Virus record (IMG/VR): IMGVR_UViG_3300028194_000312
Span: 1 to 22,667 of that record
Length of the DNA stretch: 22,667 nucleotides
Source of the DNA: a virus
Reading direction: 5' to 3' (one strand)
How positions within the stretch are numbered: position 1 is the first letter of the stretch; every line of letters starts with the position of its first letter. Both the position numbers and the translations under genes were made by a program. The notes below the pieces were generated by a model. It ran no database searches. It saw nothing but the letters and a program-made list of their open reading frames with translations, and was not told where the DNA came from. This document shows positions 1-7,143 of the stretch, in pieces.

Positions 1-113
1 AAAAAGAAAAGAAGGTGAAAGAATGTTGTTGGTCTAAATTAGCTGAGTCATTTACAAAAGATGAATTAGTAAAAGACCACCCTAATTTTATTCAACCAGA
101 GAGAAAAAAATAA
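1..113 (+). CDS. 3' end of an unidentified gene (partial)
   Basis: An open frame enters from the left edge (first full codon at 3) and stops at 111-113, directly abutting the ATG of the CsgF-like gene (TAA followed at once by ATG). The visible 36 residues are charged and end in a Lys/Arg-rich tail after a PNFIQPE segment; there is a Cys-Cys pair near the start of the visible part. I do not recognise a family. The position, immediately upstream of and abutting csgF, suggests it is co-transcribed with the curli cassette. It does not resemble CsgE in the part that is visible, but most of the protein is outside the window. Confidence 0.5.
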   Translation, partial: KEKKVKECCWSKLAESFTKDELVKDHPNFIQPERKK

Positions 114-578
114 ATGAACTCTTTTATAAAGTTTTTAATTGTAGTCAATATAATCTTGTTGTTTATGTCAATTTCAAAGATTGGTATGGCTGGTGATTTA
201 ACGCACCAATGGGTATCTCCTTCTTTTAGTGGAGTGGGTTATAGTTCTCATGTTCTTACAGTTGAAAACCAAGAACATTCTCGTAAGAAAGCAATTAAAG
301 AAAAAGAAGAAGCTGCGGTTAGAGAAGCAGAAAGAGATTTAGCAAATACTAATCAGTCAAAATTTATAAAGAATGTAGAATCAAGAATTTATGCTCAACT
401 GTCGAAACAACTTGTGGATAGTATGTTTGGAGAAAATTCAAATCAAAATGGAACAGTCACATTTGAGGGTACTACAATCAGTTATGTCAAAGATACAGAC
501 AATGTAGCATTAACAATATTGGATGCAAATGGAAGTCAAACAGTTATTACAGTTCCTATTGGTGATTTCACTTTTTAG
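114..578 (+). CDS. csgF: CsgF-like curli assembly factor
   Basis: 154 aa. In curli systems CsgF is exported and its N-terminal peptide plugs into the CsgG outer-membrane pore, where it helps couple subunit export to nucleation. A signal peptide is visible at residues 1-26 (hydrophobic core, GMA cleavage site), followed by GDLTHQWVSPSFSG, which aligns with the start of mature E. coli CsgF (GTMTFQFRNPNFGG), the CsgG-binding peptide. Residues 51-80 form a highly charged Lys/Glu helix. Residues 84-106 (FIKNVESRIYAQLSKQLVDS) match the conserved CsgF helix, and the C-terminal part ends in short beta strands with TVITVP. The next gene, csgG, overlaps its last 56 nt. Identification rests on motif order and on the adjacent CsgG; family membership looks strong although overall identity to enterobacterial CsgF is low. 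Confidence 0.85.
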   Translation: MNSFIKFLIVVNIILLFMSISKIGMAGDLTHQWVSPSFSGVGYSSHVLTVENQEHSRKKAIKEKEEAAVREAERDLANTNQSKFIKNVESRIYAQLSKQLVDSMFGENSNQNGTVTFEGTTISYVKDTDNVALTILDANGSQTVITVPIGDFTF

Positions 579-1305
579 TTTAGGTGGTTGTACAACATAC
601 GAAGTATTTGAACAACCTACAACTGCACCAATGATGAACAAGTTACAAAATTATCGACCCCCCGAAAGGAAGGTTGAGATTGCTGTTTACAAATTTAATG
701 ACCAAACAGGACAAAGAAAACCAAGTGATAGCCTTGCATCATTAAGTACAGCAGTCACACAGGGAGCTGCCTCATTATTAGTTCAAGCACTTAAAGGTGC
801 GGGCAATGGTAAATGGTTTACTGTTGTTGAAAGAATGGATTTGGATTATCTTTTAAAAGAAAGACAAATTATTAGAAACACAAGAACAACTTATGATGGA
901 GAAAAGGCAGAACAAGTTAAACCTTTATTGTTTGCTGGTGTTCTCATAAGTGGTGGTATCATCGGTTACGACACCAACATAGAAACAGGTGGTGTTGGTT
1001 CGAGATATTTGGGTATAGGTATTCGTGACCAATATCGTAGAGATATAGTATCGGTTTCATTACGATTAATATCTGTACAAACTGGTGAAGTATTACTTGC
1101 GGTAAGTTCGCAAAAAACTATATTAAGTACTAAAGTTGGTATGAATGTGTTCAAGTTTTTAGATATGGGTACTGAGTTGATTGAAATTGAAGCTGGAACA
1201 ACTGAAAATGAATCAACAACTTATGCGATTCGTAAAGCAATAGAACATGGAGTAAACCAAGTAATTGAAAGGGGAATAGAAAATGGATTGTGGAAACTAA
1301 AATAG
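523..1305 (+). CDS. csgG: CsgG-like curli secretion channel lipoprotein
   Basis: 260 aa (E. coli CsgG is 277). CsgG forms the nonameric outer-membrane channel that exports curli subunits. A lipoprotein signal is clear: hydrophobic residues 8-20, then the lipobox LGGC with Cys23 as the acylated residue. Landmark matches to E. coli CsgG are VEIAVYKFNDQTGQRKP (51-67), STAVTQGAASLLVQALK (75-91), WFTVVER (98-104), LLKERQIIR (110-118), GGIIGYDTNIETGGVGSRY (144-162), the beta strands 174-200 ending in KTILS, and the C-terminal IERGIENGLWKL. The ATG at 523 (or 529) must be used to keep the signal peptide, so translation starts inside csgF in the +1 frame. No good Shine-Dalgarno is evident, which suggests coupling to csgF. 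The constriction-loop residues differ from E. coli (see findings). Confidence 0.93.
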   Translation: MQMEVKQLLQFLLVISLFSLGGCTTYEVFEQPTTAPMMNKLQNYRPPERKVEIAVYKFNDQTGQRKPSDSLASLSTAVTQGAASLLVQALKGAGNGKWFTVVERMDLDYLLKERQIIRNTRTTYDGEKAEQVKPLLFAGVLISGGIIGYDTNIETGGVGSRYLGIGIRDQYRRDIVSVSLRLISVQTGEVLLAVSSQKTILSTKVGMNVFKFLDMGTELIEIEAGTTENESTTYAIRKAIEHGVNQVIERGIENGLWKLK

Positions 1306-1315
1306 GAGAAAGAAA

Positions 1316-1999
1316 ATGAAAATTAGCATACTTACAGTTCTCGCTTATTTTGTTATGATGAGTGTGAGTTATGCGAGTGATGTTTACATCACACAGTCTG
1401 GTGCAAACCTTACTGCTAATGTTAATCAAGATGGCCAAACGAACAAATTTGGTGACTCAACAACAGCAGTTACTTTGACAGGGGATGCCCAGACTTTAGA
1501 TATTGACCAAGTTGGTAGCAACAATACTATTGCTGCATCTGTTGTGGGTGATACACAAGAAGTTACTCTTAACCAAACAGGAAATAGTAACACATCTACT
1601 CTTTCAGTTGGATCAAGTTCGGCATCTGATAATAACAGTATCATTCAAACAATTACTGGAAGTTCAAACACAACTACTGTTAATGTGGGTAATTCTGCAT
1701 CGGTTGATGATGCAAATATTGATTTGGTTGCAACAGGAGATAGTAATACTGTTACTATTAATGAAAATAGTACTGCATCAATGATAGGTGATGACAAAAA
1801 AGTAACAAGTGTCACTCTAATTGGTAGTAGCAACACAGTAACTTCGACACACACTGGTGCTGCCGATCAAGACACAACCCTACATCATACAGGTGCATCT
1901 AGTACATTTAGTATCACACAAGGTGGTGCTCATGATGGCACTGTTAATATGACAACTGTGGGGTCTGGCCATAATGTTACAGTTACTATGGACGATTAG
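1316..1999 (+). CDS. Curlin-repeat exported protein 1 (CsgA/CsgB-like)
   Basis: 227 aa, preceded by a good Shine-Dalgarno (AGGAGA at about 1306). A signal peptide spans residues 1-20 (cleavage after SYA). The mature part is Ser/Thr/Asn/Asp/Gly-rich with recurring curlin-type units of the form hydrophobic-x-Q-x-G-x-x-N: ITQSG (25-29), VNQDG (36-40), IDQVGSNN (63-70), LNQTGNSN (85-92), then degenerate units ITGSSN, VATGDSN, TLIGSSN, HHTGASS and ITQGG (200-204). Spacing is mostly in the low-to-mid twenties of residues, as in CsgA/CsgB. Curlin repeats stack into a beta-solenoid and form extracellular amyloid fibres after export through CsgG. I cannot tell subunit from nucleator. Position right after csgG supports it being the export substrate. 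The FecR gene overlaps its last 26 nt. Confidence 0.82.
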   Translation: MKISILTVLAYFVMMSVSYASDVYITQSGANLTANVNQDGQTNKFGDSTTAVTLTGDAQTLDIDQVGSNNTIAASVVGDTQEVTLNQTGNSNTSTLSVGSSSASDNNSIIQTITGSSNTTTVNVGNSASVDDANIDLVATGDSNTVTINENSTASMIGDDKKVTSVTLIGSSNTVTSTHTGAADQDTTLHHTGASSTFSITQGGAHDGTVNMTTVGSGHNVTVTMDD

Positions 2000-3044
2000 C
2001 TTTGTCTTTTTGTTTTCTGTCAACATGGTGTTGGCAGAAACTATTGGTAATGTAGTAAAACAAAAAGGAAATGCTTCGATAGAAAGGGCAAAAAATAAAC
2101 TTGTTTTAAAAGAAAACTCTGCTATTGAATACAAAGATAATGTCCGTACAGGTAATGGTGATGTTGGAATAAAATTTGTTGACAATACAAATGTAGCAAT
2201 AAGTCCACACAGTTCATTAGTAATAGATGATTTTGTATATGACCCAAATTCTAAAACAGGGTCTAAACTTGTAATGAATGTCGCATTAGGAACAGTTAGA
2301 TATGCAAGTGGTAACATTGCAAAACTAAATGCACAGAATGTTGACATTCGCACTCCAACAGCACGAATAGGTGTTCTTGGAACTGCTTTCAGTATGACTG
2401 TTGATGAGGTTGGAAAATCTCTTGTCATTCTACTTCCCAATGCAGATGGAACAGTTGGTAAGATATCAGTAGAAAGTGATGCAGGACAGGTTTTTCTCAC
2501 CCAAGCATTTGAATCCACATTAGTTATAAATGGTGAATCCACTCCATCAAAGCCAGTTATACTTGATTTAACCCTAGACCAAATTAACAACTTATTAATT
2601 ATTAAACCACCCAAAGAAAAACTTTTAAAAATAATTAAAAGTTCTAAAATTACAATAAATTTATTAGACATAGATTTTTTAGAATTTAGAGAATTAGACA
2701 AAAATAAATTAGACGAAGATGAATTGGTTTTTACTGAACTAGATATCAATCCTTTAGATGTTGATTTACTAATGAATGTACTAGACCAATTAATCGCACT
2801 AACCGCTCAAAGTGAAATGGTAGATGGTAGAACAAGCGGCTTCAACAAAGCAACTCAAGTCAATACGATTCGTGATGGTTCTCGACTTGAAATAATTCGT
2901 GCAGTTGGAAGTAGTAATATTCACTTAAAATTAAATGCAGATTGGGGATACAGAATTAATTTAACACAACAGGGTATCCCAGTACCAGAGATAACATCAG
3001 ATGACGAAACTGACAACACTATTATTATCTATCAGTCTGAGTAG
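1974..3044 (+). CDS. FecR-domain exported protein
   Basis: 356 aa. A signal peptide is seen at residues 1-21 (cleavage after VLA). Residues about 22-145 match the FecR domain: a GNVVKQKGNASIERA start, KDNVRTGNGDVGIKFVDNT, ISPHSSLVIDDFVY, GTVRYASG and TPTARIGVLGTAF, the typical FecR beta-sandwich pattern. Known FecR-domain proteins often sit in the periplasm; classical FecR relays an outer-membrane signal to a sigma factor, but this protein lacks the N-terminal anti-sigma and inner-membrane anchor layout. Residues 218-275 are a Leu/Asp-rich repeat segment (LDIDFLEFRELD, LDEDELVFTELD, LDVDLL). The C-terminal part (305-335) ends in a curlin-like LTQQG. It overlaps curlin 1 upstream by 26 nt and curlin 2 downstream by 44 nt, so it belongs to the cassette. 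Function within it is unknown. Confidence 0.75.
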   Translation: MLQLLWTISFVFLFSVNMVLAETIGNVVKQKGNASIERAKNKLVLKENSAIEYKDNVRTGNGDVGIKFVDNTNVAISPHSSLVIDDFVYDPNSKTGSKLVMNVALGTVRYASGNIAKLNAQNVDIRTPTARIGVLGTAFSMTVDEVGKSLVILLPNADGTVGKISVESDAGQVFLTQAFESTLVINGESTPSKPVILDLTLDQINNLLIIKPPKEKLLKIIKSSKITINLLDIDFLEFRELDKNKLDEDELVFTELDINPLDVDLLMNVLDQLIALTAQSEMVDGRTSGFNKATQVNTIRDGSRLEIIRAVGSSNIHLKLNADWGYRINLTQQGIPVPEITSDDETDNTIIIYQSE

Positions 3045-3798
3045 TATTGTATACGCTGAAAACAGTGTGTTCATAGAACAGATTACTACCAGTGATGATA
3101 CAACGATAAGCATCAATCAAGATGGCAACAACAATGATGTCAACTTGTCTATGGCTCACGATGATAACACACTTGATTTTAATCAAGTAGGAAATAATAA
3201 TACAATTAGTTGGGTATCTTATTTTGGTTCTGGTAAAGTTTGGGGTGGTGATATAGATGGTACAAATAACACTCTTAAATTTGAACAGTATAATACCACA
3301 GGTTCAGACTCCAACAGAATAGGGTTTCATATGCCGGGCAATAATAACCAGCTTCATGTTTGTCAAGGTGCTACATTTTCTAGTAGCACAGACACAACTT
3401 GTTCTGGTTCTACACCCAACTCTGAATATGGTGGTCATATAGTTAACCTTGATGTACATGCAAATAGTAATAGTATAAAAATAGGACAAGAAACAGGAAC
3501 AGCTAATGCTGACCACTATGCACAAATATATTATTATGGAGGTGATAATAACAGTACATTTCTTACACAGAAAGGAAATGGAAATAAGGACTTGAGAATG
3601 AACATAAGAACAGATGGTGGATCACAAGAAGTTATGCAAAGTGGTGATGGGGGGCATACTGCTACTGTTAATCTGTATGGTTCGTATCATACTGATTTAT
3701 CATTAACACAACAAGGAAGTACAGCACAGGCTTACTCTATTACACAGACCTGTCAAACATCTGGTGGTTGTGGTGTATCCTTGACACAAGGAAATTAA
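3001..3798 (+). CDS. Curlin-repeat exported protein 2
   Basis: 265 aa with a signal peptide at 1-19 (cleavage after VYA), encoded within the 3' end of the FecR gene. Curlin units are INQDGNNND (38-46), FNQVGNNNT (60-68), LTQKGNGNK (188-196), LTQQGS (235-240) and a final LTQGN. Between them lies a longer, less repetitive region (70-180) with GTNNTLKFEQ, GNNNQLHV and NSNSIKIGQETG units interrupted by aromatic and Cys-containing stretches (Cys 121, 134, 251, 257). It is probably a second amyloid-type subunit or a nucleator/adhesin, exported by the CsgG-like pore. It differs from curlin 1 in having cysteines, more aromatics and better conserved terminal repeats. The role split between the two is inference. 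Confidence 0.78.
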   Translation: MTKLTTLLLSISLSSIVYAENSVFIEQITTSDDTTISINQDGNNNDVNLSMAHDDNTLDFNQVGNNNTISWVSYFGSGKVWGGDIDGTNNTLKFEQYNTTGSDSNRIGFHMPGNNNQLHVCQGATFSSSTDTTCSGSTPNSEYGGHIVNLDVHANSNSIKIGQETGTANADHYAQIYYYGGDNNSTFLTQKGNGNKDLRMNIRTDGGSQEVMQSGDGGHTATVNLYGSYHTDLSLTQQGSTAQAYSITQTCQTSGGCGVSLTQGN

Positions 3799-3799
3799 A

Positions 3800-5647
3800 A
3801 TGAAAAAGTGGATCATCTCTTTATCAGTAATTTTATTTTTTTGTGGTATTCGTTTTTCTGATGTTTGGTTTTTGGAAATGGTAAGATTAAAAGCACTAGA
3901 CCAACATCAAAGATCCCAACAAGAAACAATCACAGACAAGATTGTGACAGTAGAAATAGATAATGATTCTGTAAGAGAATATGGTCAATGGCCTTGGGCA
4001 AGAGATAAACTTGCAGGGGATATTGAAAATCTATATCGCAGGGGTGCTGCAATTGTTGTATTACCCATATTGTTTGCAGACAAAGATAGATTAGGTGGTG
4101 ATGCACAATTTGATGAGATGTTAAGAAAAACTCCAACCATCATAGGACAAATCCCAGCAAATCAAACTAAAGGAAATCCTGTACCCAGAGGTGTTGCCGC
4201 GATAGGTATGCCTTGGCAACAATGGATATACAATTATAGTGGTGCAGTCGGCCCCATAGAACCATTTTCAAAATCTGCAATAGGTGTTGGTATGATGCTT
4301 ATTGCTCCAGAGAATGATGGTGTGGTTCGTAGGATGCCTTTGGTGATTCAAATAGATGGACAACTGTATCCATCTCTGTCTATGGAGATACTAAGAACAG
4401 CTGCTGGAGATATTAGTTATCAGATGAAAACTGGTGAGGGTGGTGTGGAAGCATTACGCATACCAAAATACAAAAAGATACTGACTGATGCGAATGGTGC
4501 TATTTGGATTGATTTCAAATGGAAAACAAAAACCTATGCACTAAACAAATTAACAGACAATGATTCATTCGTAGGAAAGATTGTTATTCTTTCACCAACT
4601 GCATCTGGTATAGATAATCCAGTTGCAACCCCAGTAGGAGTCATTCAAAGTCACGATTTGATCGCTGCTTCTGTGACAACCATGATGACAGGAAGGAACA
4701 TCACAAGACCCTTCTGGACTGATTTAGCAGAGCTTTCAGTGTCTTTAGTGTTATCACTAGTACTGACAGTAGTCGTGCTTACACTAAGTTGGTACTTTGG
4801 TGCAATACTATTACCAGTATTTCTTGCAGGAACTTATTATGGTAGTTTACACTTATTTACAGAATATAGTTATCTGGTTGATTGGTCGTATCCTGTATTA
4901 ACTATGTTTGTCGTTTGGTCTGTAGCTGCATTTCTGCGGTTCATGGAAGAATTTAGATTACGACAACAGATTAAGAAACAGTTTGAACATTACCTTGACC
5001 CAAGACAGGTTGCTGCTTTACAGAAAAATCCAGAGGCATTGAAACTTGGTGGTGAACGCAAAGAGATGAGTTTTCTCTTTATGGACATTATAGGTTTCAC
5101 ACCTATATCAGAATACTATAAGAACAAAGATGACCCAGAAGGATTAGTTGAATTAGTCAATGAGTTTTTAGATCACATGACTAAAATCTTACTAAACAAC
5201 GGAGCTATGATTGATAAGTTTATGGGTGATTGTATCATGGCAGTATTCAATGCACCGATTGATATGGAGAATCATGCTGAGATGGCAGTCAAAAGTGCAA
5301 TAGAGATTGAAGCAAAGACAAAAGAACTGAAAGTATTATATAAAGAAAGAGGCCTTCCCGACATTAATGTTGGTACAGGTGTAAACACAGGTACAGCAAT
5401 TGTTGGTAATATGGGTAGTTCCACTCGTTTTGACTTTTCAGTTATTGGTGATGCAGTTAATCTTGCGGCACGATTAGAAGCAACAGCAGGGAGAGGAGAG
5501 TTTAAAAACTGTCCTACTCTATATTCGAGTCACACAATGATACAACTAGAGAATATTACATCAATTGAGGTAGACAAGATTAAAGTCAAGGGTAAAGATG
5601 AATTAATAACAATATATAAACCTATTGACAATATCGTAAATACATAG
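3800..5647 (+). CDS. CHASE2-domain class III adenylate/guanylate cyclase
   Basis: 615 aa, with AAGGA about 8 nt before the ATG. Order of parts: N-terminal membrane segment (about 4-20); a CHASE2-type periplasmic sensor (about 25-305, with KIVTVEIDNDSVREYGQWPW and AAIVVLPILFAD); three membrane helices (about 311-331, 334-350, 360-380); a linker; then a class III nucleotidyl cyclase domain (about 420-608). Catalytic features present: metal-binding Asp429 (FMDIIGFT) and Asp477 (KFMGD), purine-recognition Lys473, and transition-state Asn554 and Arg558 (NLAARLE). Position 547, Asp in classical adenylate cyclases and Thr in the cyanobacterial/bicarbonate-type group, is Ser here. Predicted product is cAMP, less surely cGMP. 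It is the last gene of the cassette, 1 nt after curlin 2. I see no truncation or catalytic loss. Confidence 0.9.
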   Translation: MKKWIISLSVILFFCGIRFSDVWFLEMVRLKALDQHQRSQQETITDKIVTVEIDNDSVREYGQWPWARDKLAGDIENLYRRGAAIVVLPILFADKDRLGGDAQFDEMLRKTPTIIGQIPANQTKGNPVPRGVAAIGMPWQQWIYNYSGAVGPIEPFSKSAIGVGMMLIAPENDGVVRRMPLVIQIDGQLYPSLSMEILRTAAGDISYQMKTGEGGVEALRIPKYKKILTDANGAIWIDFKWKTKTYALNKLTDNDSFVGKIVILSPTASGIDNPVATPVGVIQSHDLIAASVTTMMTGRNITRPFWTDLAELSVSLVLSLVLTVVVLTLSWYFGAILLPVFLAGTYYGSLHLFTEYSYLVDWSYPVLTMFVVWSVAAFLRFMEEFRLRQQIKKQFEHYLDPRQVAALQKNPEALKLGGERKEMSFLFMDIIGFTPISEYYKNKDDPEGLVELVNEFLDHMTKILLNNGAMIDKFMGDCIMAVFNAPIDMENHAEMAVKSAIEIEAKTKELKVLYKERGLPDINVGTGVNTGTAIVGNMGSSTRFDFSVIGDAVNLAARLEATAGRGEFKNCPTLYSSHTMIQLENITSIEVDKIKVKGKDELITIYKPIDNIVNT

Positions 5648-5653
5648 TATACT
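5625..5653 (+). promoter_or_regulatory. sigma70-type promoter (TTGACA-N17-TATACT)
   Basis: TTGACA at 5625-5630 and TATACT at 5648-5653 with a 17-nt spacer, so transcription should start near 5660, just before the gene at 5679. The -35 box lies inside the last codons of the cyclase gene. This separates the curli cassette from the downstream replication block. Confidence 0.7.
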
Positions 5654-5678
5654 AAATAAGACTTTAAAGGTAGAAAAG

Positions 5679-6092
5679 ATGAGTAATGACATCACGACAG
5701 AAGTAGCAATTCTCAAAAAAGAAGTGTCAGATATAAAGGTAATCTTTTCACGACTTGATGTTGCGATTGAAAAGATTACTGACGTATCTAGTTGTGTCAA
5801 TCGTATGTTGGCTGTACACGAAGAAAGAATAGCAAATCAAGAAGAAGTTGCTAATCGTGCCAATTTAGAATTTACAACAGACATTAGAGAACTACATTCT
5901 CGTATTACTACAAATTACAAAGAACTTACTGATATAATGTCAGAACATAGTAAACAAGATGCAATCAATCAACAAATGCTTAGAGATGACCTAAACTCAC
6001 GAGTTGGTATTCTTGAAAAGTGGCGTTGGCTGATTATCGGTGGTTCTATAGTATTCGGATTTATTCTGCAAAAAATGCCTATCTGGGGTTGA
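5679..6092 (+). CDS. Coiled-coil protein with C-terminal membrane anchor
   Basis: 137 aa. Residues about 8-110 are charged, helix-forming heptad-like sequence (LKKEVSDIKVIFSRLDVAIEK and similar). Residues 116-131 are one strongly hydrophobic segment preceded by EKWRW, and the protein ends in a short QKMPIWG tail. This layout resembles small phage proteins of the XhlA/hemolysin-associated kind and unnamed proteins of marine T4-like phages. I cannot assign a function. It has its own promoter (5625-5653) and AAAGGTAG as ribosome site. The promoter for the primase begins inside its last codons. Confidence 0.7.
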   Translation: MSNDITTEVAILKKEVSDIKVIFSRLDVAIEKITDVSSCVNRMLAVHEERIANQEEVANRANLEFTTDIRELHSRITTNYKELTDIMSEHSKQDAINQQMLRDDLNSRVGILEKWRWLIIGGSIVFGFILQKMPIWG

Positions 6093-6117
6093 CTTTCTCC
6101 ACTATTTGAGTTATAAT
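6089..6117 (+). promoter_or_regulatory. sigma70-type promoter (TTGACT-N17-TATAAT)
   Basis: TTGACT at 6089-6094 and a perfect TATAAT at 6112-6117, 17-nt spacer. The predicted transcription start (about 7 nt after the -10) falls on the ATG at 6124, so the primase transcript would be leaderless or nearly so. Confidence 0.75.
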
Positions 6118-6123
6118 TACACC

Positions 6124-7122
6124 ATGTATATCGAACAAAAATATCTGATGATACTCTCATCACAATTACAGCGTTTTAAAAAGACAGGCGATCATCTGTA
6201 TAATTTTCGTTGTCCTTATTGTGGTGACTCTCAAAAAAGTCAATCTAAAGCTCGTGGGTTCGTGTTTCGTAAAGAATTGAATCTTATATATAAATGTCAT
6301 AATTGTGGAATTGGAGCATCTTTCAACAATCTGTTGAAGCACATAGACCCTAAATTACACAATGACTATATAATGGAACGATATAAAACAAATGAACCAG
6401 AAGTTCCAGATATCGGTAAATTTACTCAACCTAAATTTATGAAGGGTTCATCACCACTAAAAATTCTTAAAAAGGTATCGTCATTAAGACATGACCACCC
6501 TGTTAAGAAATTTGTGATGAATAGACAAATTCCTTCTAAGGTTCATTATGAGTTATTTTTGGCTCCAAAGTTTTACACTTGGGTCAATAGTATTATACCT
6601 AATAAATTTTCATCTGTAGATGGGGATCACCCAAGATTGGTAATTCCATTCTTTGATGAAAATAATAAAATGTTTGCGTTTCAAGGGAGAGCGTTTGGAA
6701 ATGAAATACCTAAGTATATTACTATTACTCTTGACCCAGACAAAGATAAAATCTACGGCCTCAACAGGTTGGATACCACCAAACCAATACAAGTAACCGA
6801 AGGGCCCATTGACTCTATGTTTTTGGACAACTGTGTTGCTGTCGGTGGTGCTGACTTTAGTAATTTGCCCGTAGAGAATACAACTATTATCTTTGATAAT
6901 GAAAGACGAAATGTTGAAATATTAAAACAAATAGAAAAGACCATTTATTCGGGATATAATGTAGTGTTATGGCCTGATGATTTAAAAGAAAAAGACATAA
7001 ACGATATGATATTATCTGGACTGACTAAAGATGAAGTCCAGACAATCATTAACAATAATACTTATCAAGGCAACATGGCCAAGATAAAGTTTACACAATG
7101 GAGAAGACGAAATGCCCGATAA
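6124..7122 (+). CDS. 61: DNA primase, T4 gp61-like
   Basis: 332 aa from the ATG at 6124; a TTG at 6106 would give six more residues but lies upstream of the -10 box. In T4, gp61 synthesises RNA primers with the gp41 helicase. An N-terminal zinc-ribbon is seen: CPYCGD (Cys30, Cys33) and CHNCG (Cys58, Cys61). A TOPRIM-like catalytic core follows: LVIPFFDENNKMFAFQGRA (172-190), VTEGPIDSMF with Glu226 (224-233), and IIFDNERRN with Asp258 (255-263), then WPDDLKEKDINDMI. There is no helicase domain, so this is the stand-alone T4-type primase rather than a T7-type fusion. It ends 21 nt before nrdA. Confidence 0.85.
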   Translation: MYIEQKYLMILSSQLQRFKKTGDHLYNFRCPYCGDSQKSQSKARGFVFRKELNLIYKCHNCGIGASFNNLLKHIDPKLHNDYIMERYKTNEPEVPDIGKFTQPKFMKGSSPLKILKKVSSLRHDHPVKKFVMNRQIPSKVHYELFLAPKFYTWVNSIIPNKFSSVDGDHPRLVIPFFDENNKMFAFQGRAFGNEIPKYITITLDPDKDKIYGLNRLDTTKPIQVTEGPIDSMFLDNCVAVGGADFSNLPVENTTIIFDNERRNVEILKQIEKTIYSGYNVVLWPDDLKEKDINDMILSGLTKDEVQTIINNNTYQGNMAKIKFTQWRRRNAR

Positions 7123-7143
7123 TTGTATTCAAAGGGGATTGAC

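Noticed and set aside
1-113. Upstream partial gene as CsgE
   Set aside because: The visible C-terminal part shows no similarity to CsgE; too little is present to assign anything.
1880-2749. Long antisense open frame of 289 codons opposite the FecR gene
   Set aside because: The + strand gene has a signal peptide and FecR motifs; the antisense product has no recognisable pattern and all neighbours are on the + strand.
5654-5660. CTAAATA (also near 18161) as a T4-like late promoter
   Set aside because: The first is contiguous with the TATACT of a good sigma70-type promoter, and I could not support a late-promoter consensus from two short AT-rich matches.
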